From: Flavobacterium sp.
GTDB lineage: Bacteria; Bacteroidota; Bacteroidia; Flavobacteriales; Flavobacteriaceae
Length of the DNA stretch: 64,000 nucleotides
Direction: 5' to 3'
Assembly (NCBI RefSeq): GCF_017744675.1
Contig: NZ_JAGIAV010000004.1
Coordinates: forward strand, 62,001 to 126,000
Positions within the stretch are counted from its first letter, which is position 1; every line of letters begins with the position of its first letter. A program made the translations under genes and the position numbers. The notes under the pieces were generated by a model, which was given only the letters and a program-made list of their open reading frames with translations, was not told the origin of the DNA and did no database searches. Of the stretch, positions 25,689-33,669 are shown one piece after another.

Positions 25689-27431
25689 TCACATAATCAA
25701 GCGTACGCCACCAAGATCGGCAACTCGATAGGAGAATCTATTTCCAGGGGAACCGATAAACATGAAGTTTTTTGGAATTTTCCATTTTTTGGAAAGTTCT
25801 TCAATCATTTCTGGACCGAATGTGCCTTCTATTTCTATATATTCTATATCCAGTCCGCCGTAAGCACGATCAAGAACTTCTAGATCTTTTTTGAGGGCTT
25901 CGTTGTCTACAGTATCTTTTTTGACGTGAACAATTTTTAATTTCTTAGTTGTTTCATTGTCTTCAACATATTGTAAAACTTTATTCAAAATTGTTATGTC
26001 GTCACCTTTTGTAAAGAAAACAAACTCTTGAGAGTTGATTTCGGTACTTAAATTTTCGAGATATCGATTGCTTAGAATCACCATTTTACGCAATGGCTGA
26101 TAGAAATATTCTAGAGCTTCGATTAATAAGCGTATTAAAATAACGCGATTGAGCATGATTCCAATAAAAATTAAGGCTGGAATCATGTATTTAAAAAAGG
26201 TGTAAAACGAATTGATATTTAAAAACATATTTCCAAAAAAAGCGGCAATCACAAAACCTACAGCGATTACAACTGCTAAGCCATTTGCACGTTCTGGTCT
26301 TGGAAGTTTTCTGCGTTTGTATTTTAAAAGCAGATTTCCAATTCCGAAAAGTGCCATAACAGCAAGAAAAGAGAAAGTATAAACTCCAGCCAAGGATTCT
26401 AAATGCCCTTTTGTAGCAAAGAGAACAGAAAGACAAAGAATTAAAAAGCTTAAAACGATTCGGTAATGAGAACCTCTTTTATTTTGTTTTAGGAAATAAT
26501 TTGGGAGAATTCGGTCTAGTGTCATACGATTTAAAAGTCCAGAAACGCCAACAAATGAAGTTAAAACGGCTCCGCAAAGCACCATAACGGCATCTATAGA
26601 AATGAGCCAGGCAAGCCATGATCCGCCTGTGGTTTGTCCTAAATGCGCTAAAAGCGATTCTTTGTTTTGTCCCACTTCTGTAAGCGGAATAATGCTAATT
26701 AACAATATAGCAATTACGGGATTAAAGAAACTTACGATTCCCCACATGTTTCGAAGCGTTTTAGGAAAAACACCTTGTTCTTGCTCTTCAACAAAATTGG
26801 CGGAGCTTTCAAATCCTGATATTCCTAACATAGCAGCAGAAAAGCCAAGAAATAGTGCCATTTGTATACTTCCCGATGCAATAGGAGTTTGCCAATTGAT
26901 ATGAAAAGTATCTAAACCATGCATTAAAACAAACCAGAGCGATGCTAAAACGAGCAATGCCAAAGTGCCGATGTGTGTCACGAAAATAATGACGGCCACA
27001 AATGCCGATTCTCCGATTCCTAGAATAGCTAAACCGGTAAACAAAATTAAAACGACTACCGTAGCGATAGTCACATTGAGGCCTTCAAAAATTCCGTGCA
27101 GATAATGCATTCCTTCAGAAGCCGAAATTACGGCGGTAGCCATATAGGATAAAACCGTTAGCGTTGCGGCAATAGAGGCCAAGCGTTTTGTAGAAGTATT
27201 TAGCAAGACATTATAAGCGCCTCCGTTTAAAGGAATTGCTCCAACAACTTCTGCATAAATTTTCCTGAAAAGAAATAATACTATAGCAACAATTAGAAGC
27301 GAAATCCAAGCGTATTGCCCTGCATATAAAATGGTTAAAGCAGAAACGTAAAGACAGGAAGAACTTATATCGTTTCCGCAAATAGCAGTTGCCTGTAATT
27401 GATTTAATTTTTTGTGTACGATTTCTTTCAT
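25689..27431 (-). CDS. APC-superfamily amino acid permease
   Basis: A 580-residue transporter with about twelve hydrophobic segments in residues ~10-430, beginning with the APC-type first helix region (TAICGNDISSSCLYVSALTI), followed by a soluble C-terminal domain (~440-580) that resembles a universal-stress-like or regulatory cytosolic domain. The substrate is probably an amino acid or related cation, from the family only. It is the last gene of a minus-strand series and lies 79 bases after the NTF2-like gene. Confidence 0.87.
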   Translation of the reverse strand: MKEIVHKKLNQLQATAICGNDISSSCLYVSALTILYAGQYAWISLLIVAIVLFLFRKIYAEVVGAIPLNGGAYNVLLNTSTKRLASIAATLTVLSYMATAVISASEGMHYLHGIFEGLNVTIATVVVLILFTGLAILGIGESAFVAVIIFVTHIGTLALLVLASLWFVLMHGLDTFHINWQTPIASGSIQMALFLGFSAAMLGISGFESSANFVEEQEQGVFPKTLRNMWGIVSFFNPVIAILLISIIPLTEVGQNKESLLAHLGQTTGGSWLAWLISIDAVMVLCGAVLTSFVGVSGLLNRMTLDRILPNYFLKQNKRGSHYRIVLSFLILCLSVLFATKGHLESLAGVYTFSFLAVMALFGIGNLLLKYKRRKLPRPERANGLAVVIAVGFVIAAFFGNMFLNINSFYTFFKYMIPALIFIGIMLNRVILIRLLIEALEYFYQPLRKMVILSNRYLENLSTEINSQEFVFFTKGDDITILNKVLQYVEDNETTKKLKIVHVKKDTVDNEALKKDLEVLDRAYGGLDIEYIEIEGTFGPEMIEELSKKWKIPKNFMFIGSPGNRFSYRVADLGGVRLIM

Positions 27432-27510
27432 CAGTATTTAGAATTAACACTTTTAGTAAAAACTAAGCAACAAAATAATTAGAATCGAGCGTGAGGCAGA
27501 TATAAGAGTT

Positions 27511-27981
27511 TTATTTAGTACCCTGAAATTGTTTCAATGCTGATAGCGCTTGGGTTTGTACTTTTTTCTGAAAAAATCCTGTCCAACCCAATAAATAGCC
27601 TGTGATACCAAAGGCTTGTTTGGACCATTTCCATACATCAAAATTATCGGTATGCTTGATAATTAATCCGTCTTGGAAAACAAATTCAGCCAAAATTGTA
27701 TTAATGACTTTTCTATTTGTTTTACTGAAATTATAAGTAGCAGTCCAATTAGCTGATCCTGTTGACTCGTCTGCTTTTACATTTGAAAATTCAACTTTCA
27801 AATTGCCTTTACTTTTTAAAAGCAGCATTTCCCACATTTTAGAAACCTGTTCTTCTTTTAGCAAACCAAAAGCGGGATCAATAAAATGAACTTTTGGATG
27901 GTAGCATTCGCTCATTGTTTTGGCATCTGCATTTGCAAAAGCAGTATAAAATTTTGTAATTAAAGCCTCATTTGAATTCAT
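27511..27981 (-). CDS. NTF2-like (SnoaL-type) protein
   Basis: A 156-residue cytoplasmic protein with the cone-shaped NTF2-like pattern: an N-terminal helix (ITKFYTAFANADAKTMSECYHPKVHFIDPAFG), followed by strands with Trp-rich segments (ANWTATYNF, DNFDVWKWSKQAFG). The fold serves as enzyme or ligand-binding domain in many proteins and the function here is unknown. It is 47 bases downstream of a small exported protein gene on the same strand. Confidence 0.82.
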   Translation of the reverse strand: MNSNEALITKFYTAFANADAKTMSECYHPKVHFIDPAFGLLKEEQVSKMWEMLLLKSKGNLKVEFSNVKADESTGSANWTATYNFSKTNRKVINTILAEFVFQDGLIIKHTDNFDVWKWSKQAFGITGYLLGWTGFFQKKVQTQALSALKQFQGTK

Positions 27982-28028
27982 AAAAAGATATTTATGTTAA
28001 ATATAAGATTTATTATATTAAAAAATCA

Positions 28029-28553
28029 TTATAAGGCACTAATTTCTTTAGCTGTATCAAATGTTTTTTTGCTTTTATCAAATGCTGTCGAGAAATATTT
28101 CGTTTTACTGTAAGCTGTAAAATGTCCAGTTAGGTTTCCTGAAATATCGGGTCCGCCAGCAATTATAAATCTTATTGCATAAATATCGGTCTTTCTAAGC
28201 TTTTGCCATTCTGCAGGTGTAAAGTAATAGTAAGCTGTTGTTTTGCCGTCTGCAGATTCTTTTACATTTTTGTCTGTACAGGCAATAACATCGGCATTGG
28301 TAAGATCTACGTAAACGCCGCCAGCAATTTTGGCTTTATCGCTTGCTGTAGATATGGTTAGTTTTAAAACACCACCTTTTTCCGTTTTCGCTATTTGCAC
28401 ATTAATTTCGCCAGAGTACGCATATTTTTCGCAGATGAAAGTATATTCTTGTGTTGCAGGATAAGGGGCAGATCCTTTTACACTAATAGTTTGCTGTGCT
28501 GATGCAAAGATTGAAACAAATAATAAAAGAAGTAGTGGCAGTTTAAAATTCAT
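28029..28553 (-). CDS. Small exported protein, unknown function
   Basis: The N-terminus (MNFKLPLLLLLFVSIFASAQ) is a clear signal peptide. The mature part is about 155 residues, rich in beta-strand pattern, with two Cys residues (FICEKY, VIACTD) that could form a disulfide. I do not recognise a family. It is 12 bases from a lipoprotein gene in a compact run headed by a methyltransferase gene. Confidence 0.75.
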   Translation of the reverse strand: MNFKLPLLLLLFVSIFASAQQTISVKGSAPYPATQEYTFICEKYAYSGEINVQIAKTEKGGVLKLTISTASDKAKIAGGVYVDLTNADVIACTDKNVKESADGKTTAYYYFTPAEWQKLRKTDIYAIRFIIAGGPDISGNLTGHFTAYSKTKYFSTAFDKSKKTFDTAKEISAL

Positions 28554-28565
28554 AGGTATCGTAAT

Positions 28566-29045
28566 TTATTGATCGGCTAATTTGGCATCAAATTTCTCAT
28601 CCCAATCCATAGATTTAATGGCAGAAATAAGATTATCTTCATTTACAAAAATGCGCAATTCCTTATTGGCCACTTTTTTAGTGTACAACGCATGATAGCG
28701 GTAAATGACTTCTTGTTTGGTTTTGTAAACTCCATCTAATTTTAAATCTATAAAACTTCCGTAGTATTGTCTAAATCTTTGGCAGGTCTTGGTTAAACGT
28801 TCTTCTGTAGTGTTTTCCATAACCGATTTAGTTACTTCTGTTTCATTAAAAGGTTTAAATTTTGAAGTATTACAAGTTTCTAAAACTCTCTTTCCTAAAT
28901 CATACGCTTTTCGCTGCTGATTTGCATTAACTTCTGCACTAGAAACTTTTTTTATTTTTAAATCCTCTGTATCTCTACTTACTGTTTTAGATTTACATCC
29001 AATTAATAATAACAACAAACATATAATCAATCCTGCTTTCTTCAT
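28566..29045 (-). CDS. Lipoprotein, unknown function
   Basis: A lipoprotein signal (MKKAGLIICLLLLLIGC, lipid-attached Cys at 17) precedes ~140 residues with two further Cys residues and a C-terminal strand-rich region (QEVIYRYHALYTKKVANKEL). No family is recognised; it would lie in the cell envelope. It is six bases downstream of the M23-family peptidase gene, and both may act on the envelope, but that is only positional. Confidence 0.8.
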   Translation of the reverse strand: MKKAGLIICLLLLLIGCKSKTVSRDTEDLKIKKVSSAEVNANQQRKAYDLGKRVLETCNTSKFKPFNETEVTKSVMENTTEERLTKTCQRFRQYYGSFIDLKLDGVYKTKQEVIYRYHALYTKKVANKELRIFVNEDNLISAIKSMDWDEKFDAKLADQ

Positions 29046-29051
29046 AACTAT

Positions 29052-29729
29052 TTAAGTAATTTTTAATAATAAGTTAGGATCGGGACAATTTTCGATATAA
29101 AAGTTTAGGTCTTTTGTGTTGCAGACACCAGGATAGTCTCCCCAATAATCGCCAATATTATGGATAATCTGAAAATGGACATGAGGTGCGTAATCGCCAT
29201 TTACTGAGGCAGTTCCTAAAGTCGCAATCTTTTCGCCTTTCTTAAATTGGTCTCCGATATTTAAATTTTCTATACTTTCTAACGATAAATGTCCGTATAA
29301 AGTATAAAATTTTTCATTTTCTACTTGGTGTTCTAATATAATAGTTGGGCCATAATCGCCTAATCCAATGTTGTTTTTAAAGCTGTGTACTTTTCCGTCA
29401 AGAGCAGCTAAAACGCCTGTTCCAGCTTCTGCCCATAAATCTAAACCTATATGAATATTACGTTCAGGCTTAGTGGCATCCAAAAAAATAGGGCTTCTTT
29501 GGTATAAAAATCTTCCTTCTATATAACCGCCAAACGCAACTTTGGCATTGTTTTCTTTTAGAAAATTTGAAATGTATTTTTCAAAATCTTCTGAGGTATC
29601 CAATTTTTGGCTTACCAATTCTTGATTTGAAACCGATAAATTTAACGGCGTATATTCAGAAACATTAATTGAGGCATCAATAACTTTAGCAGGCGGCAGG
29701 GAATTCAAGATAGAGGCAAGGGGTTTCAT
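29052..29729 (-). CDS. M23-family metallopeptidase (LytM-like)
   Basis: The C-terminal part has the M23 zinc-peptidase pattern: HIGLDLWAEAGTGVLAALDG, YTLYGHLS, and the paired His in PHVHFQII. These enzymes cut peptide crosslinks in peptidoglycan. No signal peptide or lipobox is visible in the 225-residue protein, which is unusual for an envelope hydrolase and may point to a different export route or a start further upstream. It lies five bases after the methyltransferase gene. Confidence 0.88.
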   Translation of the reverse strand: MKPLASILNSLPPAKVIDASINVSEYTPLNLSVSNQELVSQKLDTSEDFEKYISNFLKENNAKVAFGGYIEGRFLYQRSPIFLDATKPERNIHIGLDLWAEAGTGVLAALDGKVHSFKNNIGLGDYGPTIILEHQVENEKFYTLYGHLSLESIENLNIGDQFKKGEKIATLGTASVNGDYAPHVHFQIIHNIGDYWGDYPGVCNTKDLNFYIENCPDPNLLLKIT

Positions 29730-29734
29730 AAAAT

Positions 29735-30400
29735 TTAGGCTACTTTGTTTATAATTATTAATTCGTTATGTACTTCAATTCGGGGAAGCATTTTTGTCTG
29801 AAACAATTTTGAATTCATTTCGGCAACATATTTTCTATTTCTCACATTATGCGCTTCGTCTAATATCATTGTATTAAAGAGAACAAAACCATCATCTTTT
29901 AAAATAGTGCAGATTCTATCCACAAAAAACTTCTCAAACAAAAAGTTGGGCATATGGGTATCTTCAAAAATATCGATTATTATAAGATCATATTTGTCTT
30001 TTGTTTTTAGAACAAACTCAAACGCATCATCAATCACAACCTCTAATTGGTTAATTTCGTTAAGATTAAAATACTCATTCGCAATCTGAATCATATCTGG
30101 ATCTATTTCTACTCCCGTTATTTTTTCCTTGTATTCAATCTCGTTTACTAATGTTTTTACAACGCTTCCGCCAGCAACGCCTAATAACAGAATGTGCTCC
30201 ATTTCTAAAATTTTATCGTACCCGATATTTCGAAGTCCATATCGTAATATGCGTTGCAGACTTCCATACGAATAATTTGTGTTTTCAGTGTCCAATACTA
30301 ACTCGCCATTTGCCCAAGTAACTTCGATCATTTTGCTTCTAGCGGATTTTTTCTTAAATATTTTTATTGGAATTATGTAACTGAAAAATTTTCGAATCAT
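29735..30400 (-). CDS. Spermidine-synthase-like SAM-dependent methyltransferase
   Basis: A 221-residue protein with the Rossmann pattern of the spermidine synthase group: LLLGVAGGSVVKTL (~72-85), ITGVEIDPDMI (acidic residue that binds the cofactor), DDAFEFVLK and DLIIIDIFEDTHMPNFL. The GGG(D/E)G and Asp-rich catalytic motifs of true spermidine synthase are changed (GVAGGS), so aminopropyl transfer is uncertain. It is the first gene of a run of four closely packed minus-strand genes and is divergent from an acyltransferase gene. Confidence 0.82.
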   Translation of the reverse strand: MIRKFFSYIIPIKIFKKKSARSKMIEVTWANGELVLDTENTNYSYGSLQRILRYGLRNIGYDKILEMEHILLLGVAGGSVVKTLVNEIEYKEKITGVEIDPDMIQIANEYFNLNEINQLEVVIDDAFEFVLKTKDKYDLIIIDIFEDTHMPNFLFEKFFVDRICTILKDDGFVLFNTMILDEAHNVRNRKYVAEMNSKLFQTKMLPRIEVHNELIIINKVA

Positions 30401-30464
30401 TTTTTATGCTTTTACTCAAATTTACCATTAAATCTTTTATTTTGCACGAAATATTGAATCTTTC

Positions 30465-31016
30465 ATGAAAAAACAATTATACAAATTCATATTTTTTAAG
30501 CTAATGGGCTGGAAAATAGTGGGAATCGAAAATGCTGAAGTCAAAAAATGTATATTGATGGTAATGCCTCATACTAGCAATCATGATTTTTATATCGGAC
30601 TTTTGACTCGCGGTATCTCGGGACTGCAGATGAATTGGGTAGGAAAGAAGGAATTGTTTCGATTTCCGTTTGGTTATTATTTTAGAAATGTTGGAGGAGA
30701 ACCTTTAGATCGCATTGGCGGATTGAATAAAGTAGATTCTATTGCAGCGATTTTTGACAGAAAAGAAATTTTTCGTTTGGCCGTTGCGCCAGAAGGAACA
30801 AGAAAAGAGGTAAAAGGAATAAAAACCGGGTTTTATTTTATAGCGCTTAAAGCGAATGTGCCAATTGTTCCCGTAGCTTTTGATTGGGGAAAGAAAGAAG
30901 TAAATCTAGGCGAACCTTTTTATCCCACTGGAAATTATGAAGCCGATTTTGAAGTTTTGAAAAAACACTATGAAGGAGTAGAGGGGAAAATTCCTGAAAA
31001 TGGAGTAAAACTATAA
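30465..31016 (+). CDS. PlsC-type lysophospholipid acyltransferase family protein
   Basis: A 183-residue protein with the acyltransferase motifs HTSNHDF (the H-x4-D catalytic pair, ~36-41) and APEGTRK (~109-115), as in 1-acyl-glycerol-3-phosphate acyltransferases. It is shorter than classical PlsC and has only weak hydrophobic segments at the N-terminus. It would acylate a glycerolipid or related acceptor at the membrane. It is a single gene, convergent with the XRE regulator. Confidence 0.87.
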   Translation: MKKQLYKFIFFKLMGWKIVGIENAEVKKCILMVMPHTSNHDFYIGLLTRGISGLQMNWVGKKELFRFPFGYYFRNVGGEPLDRIGGLNKVDSIAAIFDRKEIFRLAVAPEGTRKEVKGIKTGFYFIALKANVPIVPVAFDWGKKEVNLGEPFYPTGNYEADFEVLKKHYEGVEGKIPENGVKL

Positions 31017-31100
31017 TTTCTGAGCTTTTTTTCAAACGCGTGAGAATCGCGTATTTGAAAATTTTCTGTCCAAGGAGTCAAATACGCTCTAAATTTTGCA

Positions 31101-31553
31101 TTATGGAGAATAGGCTTTAAAAGTGCCATTTTTATAAAATAGAACGATTTTTTCAATTTCATCATCTTCCAAACTAAAATTTACATTTTGAGAAGCTGAT
31201 GATTTTTTTATTTCTTTTTTTCCTTCTTCATTTACTTCAATAGCAGAAAATAAATCACCACCAACATTTTGATTCGATGGAGGAGGAGTTTGGATATTTG
31301 AATTTTCAGCAACAGGTTCTTCGTTATTTTTGGGAAAACTTCCTTTTCCAATCAAAATCCAATATAAATCTACATCTGGAAAAACCTCTAGAATTTTCAT
31401 TACAAAATCTAAACTTGGTTTGTTTCTTCCAGACAAAAGATGCGACATACTAGAGCGCTGTACTCCAATTTTATCGGCAAAAGCAGAGGCATTTAACCCA
31501 TAATAATCTAGCACCGTTTCTAGTCTTTTTACAAAATCATCGATGTTTACCAT
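31101..31553 (-). CDS. XRE-family transcriptional regulator
   Basis: A 150-residue regulator with an N-terminal Cro/CI-type helix-turn-helix (~4-60: RLETVLDYYGLNASAFADK, VQRSSMSHLLSGRNKPSLDF) and a flexible C-terminal tail. Two perfect TTTAC-N4-GTAAA palindromes lie at its start (31546-31559 covers the ATG; 31581-31594 is upstream) and two more before the divergent M14 peptidase gene, so self-regulation and control of the peptidase are likely. No phage genes are adjacent. Confidence 0.88.
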   Translation of the reverse strand: MVNIDDFVKRLETVLDYYGLNASAFADKIGVQRSSMSHLLSGRNKPSLDFVMKILEVFPDVDLYWILIGKGSFPKNNEEPVAENSNIQTPPPSNQNVGGDLFSAIEVNEEGKKEIKKSSASQNVNFSLEDDEIEKIVLFYKNGTFKAYSP

Positions 31554-31594
31554 TGTAAATTAATATGTTTGATTACTATATTTACAAATGTAAA
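31546..31594. promoter_or_regulatory. Pair of TTTAC-N4-GTAAA operators at the XRE regulator start
   Basis: Two perfect matches to TTTACnnnnGTAAA: 31546-31559 (spacer CATT, containing the start codon on the minus strand) and 31581-31594 (spacer AAAT). The sites are 35 bases apart. A repressor at either would block transcription or early translation of the XRE gene. Confidence 0.75.
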
Positions 31595-31813
31595 CAAAAA
31601 AACTTTCTACAACAAGATACTTGTTGTATTTACAAGAATAGCTAAGATTTATGTTAAATTTAAAATTTACATAAACATAACTAACTTATTGAATTATATT
31701 ATTTTATATTTATGATATAGTTATAATTCTCTTTGTAAAAAGAACTTGCAATTCAAACAACAATATATTGCATAAACATGTTTACAATATTAAATTATTA
31801 AATTTTCTTTTAG

Positions 31814-31851
31814 TTTACAATTGTAAAAATAAAGATGTTTACTTTTGTAAA
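31814..31851. promoter_or_regulatory. Pair of TTTAC-N4-GTAAA operators before the M14 peptidase gene
   Basis: Perfect matches at 31814-31827 (spacer AATT) and 31838-31851 (spacer TTTT), 24 bases apart; the second ends 14 bases before the ATG at 31866. The half-sites are the same as those at the XRE gene start. Weaker half-sites occur between the two pairs. Confidence 0.75.
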
Positions 31852-31865
31852 CTAATCGAAACGTA

Positions 31866-33020
31866 ATGAATTTAGAACAGCTTTTTACACAATACAAAGA
31901 ACAGTCTATCTCCGGAAGGTACCTTACTCTAGACCACATTAAACCACTTTTGGATAAGTTAAATACTAATGGTCAGGTAGAGATTATTGGAACATCTGTT
32001 TTAGGCGAACCTATATATAGTTACCAAATTGGAACAGGAAAAACTCGTGCCTATCTATGGTCACAAATGCACGGAAATGAAAGCACCACAACAAAGGCTT
32101 TATTTGATTTCATTAATTTATTGAATGATGATACTGATTTTGCAAAGCAAATGCTAGAAACTTTCACCTTTTACTGCATTCCAATGCTTAATCCCGATGG
32201 TGCAAGACTTTATACAAGGGCAAATGCAAACGAAATAGATTTAAATCGTGATTCTCTAGATTTAACTCAACCAGAAAGTAAAGTATTGCGTGAAGTATTT
32301 GAGAAGTTTAAACCTGACTTCTGTTTTAATCTTCATGATCAGCGTACGATATTTGGAGCAGGAACAACAGGAAAGCCAGCTACGGTTTCTTTTTTAGCTC
32401 CTTCGTATAATGAAGAAAGAGAAGTAAACGACAATAGATTAAAAGCTATAAATGTTATTGCAGGAATCAATGAAGAGCTTCAAAAATATATTCCAGGACA
32501 AGTTGGTCGCTTTGATGATTCCTTTAATATTAATTGCATAGGAGATACTTTTCAATATTTAGGAGTTCCTACGATATTATTTGAAGCAGGACACTTTCCA
32601 GGCGATTATGAGCGTGAAATCACAAGGAAATTCATATTTTTCGCGTTAATTGTGAGCTTTAAACTCATTTCCGAAAACGATTTAGTTAACAATAGATTTG
32701 GCGAATATTTGAATATTTCACAAAATAATGTGGTTTTTTATGATTTTATGTATAAAAATGTCAAAATAAATTATGATGGTATCGAAATTATTACGAATTT
32801 TGTCGCACAATACAAAGAAGAATTAATCGAAAATAAGATTCATTTTAACGCTTACATTGTTGAAGTAGGCGACTTGGAAAATTATTTCGGTCATTACGAA
32901 TACGACGCAAAAGGTGCAGAATATTCGGACGATTTGGAAAATTTCCCAAAAACGGGTCAAAAGGCAAATTTTTATTTAAATAAAAATGTTAAATTTGTTA
33001 ACGGATTAATAAAAAGTTAA
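31866..33020 (+). CDS. M14-family zinc carboxypeptidase-like protein
   Basis: A 384-residue cytoplasmic protein with the M14 zinc set: the HxxE pair in SQMHGNEST, a second zinc His in CFNLHDQRT, and the catalytic Glu in LFEAGHFPGDYERE. NPDGARLYTRANANEIDLNRDS matches the substrate-binding loop. There is no signal peptide, so it may act on a cytoplasmic peptide or amidated compound (like succinylglutamate desuccinylase relatives). It is divergent from the XRE regulator with paired palindromic sites in its promoter, and is followed 77 bases on by an Lrp-type gene. Confidence 0.87.
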   Translation: MNLEQLFTQYKEQSISGRYLTLDHIKPLLDKLNTNGQVEIIGTSVLGEPIYSYQIGTGKTRAYLWSQMHGNESTTTKALFDFINLLNDDTDFAKQMLETFTFYCIPMLNPDGARLYTRANANEIDLNRDSLDLTQPESKVLREVFEKFKPDFCFNLHDQRTIFGAGTTGKPATVSFLAPSYNEEREVNDNRLKAINVIAGINEELQKYIPGQVGRFDDSFNINCIGDTFQYLGVPTILFEAGHFPGDYEREITRKFIFFALIVSFKLISENDLVNNRFGEYLNISQNNVVFYDFMYKNVKINYDGIEIITNFVAQYKEELIENKIHFNAYIVEVGDLENYFGHYEYDAKGAEYSDDLENFPKTGQKANFYLNKNVKFVNGLIKS

Positions 33021-33097
33021 TTTTTATGTGAATTTGTTGTTTTTTATATATAATTTTATACTTTGTAATAGCAATTAGTAATATTAATTAAACAATT

Positions 33098-33577
33098 ATG
33101 AGTAAATTTCGTTTAGATGAAGTAGATCACCAGATTTTAGATATGTTAATAGACAATACGAGAGTTCCGTTTACTGACATTGCAAAAAAACTATTGATAT
33201 CTGCTGGTACAGTACACGTTAGAGTTAAAAAGATGGAGGATGCCGGTATCATCATGGGATCTTCATTAGCCTTAGATTACGATAAATTAGGTTATTCATT
33301 TATTGCTTATGTAGGGGTTTTTCTTAATAATACATCTCAAACTAAATTTGTATTAGAGAGAATCAATCAAATTCCATTCGTAACTGTAGCTTCTGTAACT
33401 ACAGGAAAATTCAACATCTTTTGCAAAATTAGAGCAAAAGACACTAAGCATGCAAAAGAAGTTATCTTTATGATTGACGATATTGATGGCGTTTACAGAA
33501 CTGAAACAATGATTTCATTAGAGGAAAGTATAAACGATAAGAAGCGTTTGATGCATACTATTTTCAAAAATATGTAA
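33098..33577 (+). CDS. Lrp/AsnC-family transcriptional regulator
   Basis: A 159-residue protein with an N-terminal winged helix-turn-helix (DEVDHQILDMLIDNTRVPFTDIAKKLLISAGTVHVRVKKMEDAGII) and a C-terminal RAM ligand-binding domain (~65-150). Such proteins sense amino acids. It lies between the M14 peptidase and PEP carboxylase genes and ends at a terminator (33608-33637), so it may be co-transcribed with the peptidase. Confidence 0.93.
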   Translation: MSKFRLDEVDHQILDMLIDNTRVPFTDIAKKLLISAGTVHVRVKKMEDAGIIMGSSLALDYDKLGYSFIAYVGVFLNNTSQTKFVLERINQIPFVTVASVTTGKFNIFCKIRAKDTKHAKEVIFMIDDIDGVYRTETMISLEESINDKKRLMHTIFKNM

Positions 33578-33607
33578 GAACTTTTCTTGAATGCTATATT
33601 AAAATAT

Positions 33608-33637
33608 AACCTCAAGTTTATTCTTGGGGTTTTTTTA
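33608..33637 (+). terminator. Terminator after the Lrp-type gene
   Basis: A 9-bp stem (AACCTCAAG with CTTGGGGTT, one G-T pair) with a 6-base loop and a run of seven T, between the Lrp gene and ppc. Confidence 0.75.
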
Positions 33638-33669
33638 TGACTAATTAACCAACCAACTATAACACGATT

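Noticed and set aside
31101..31553. Prophage repressor
   Set aside because: The XRE regulator is not accompanied by integrase, excisionase or structural phage genes; neighbours are ordinary metabolic genes.
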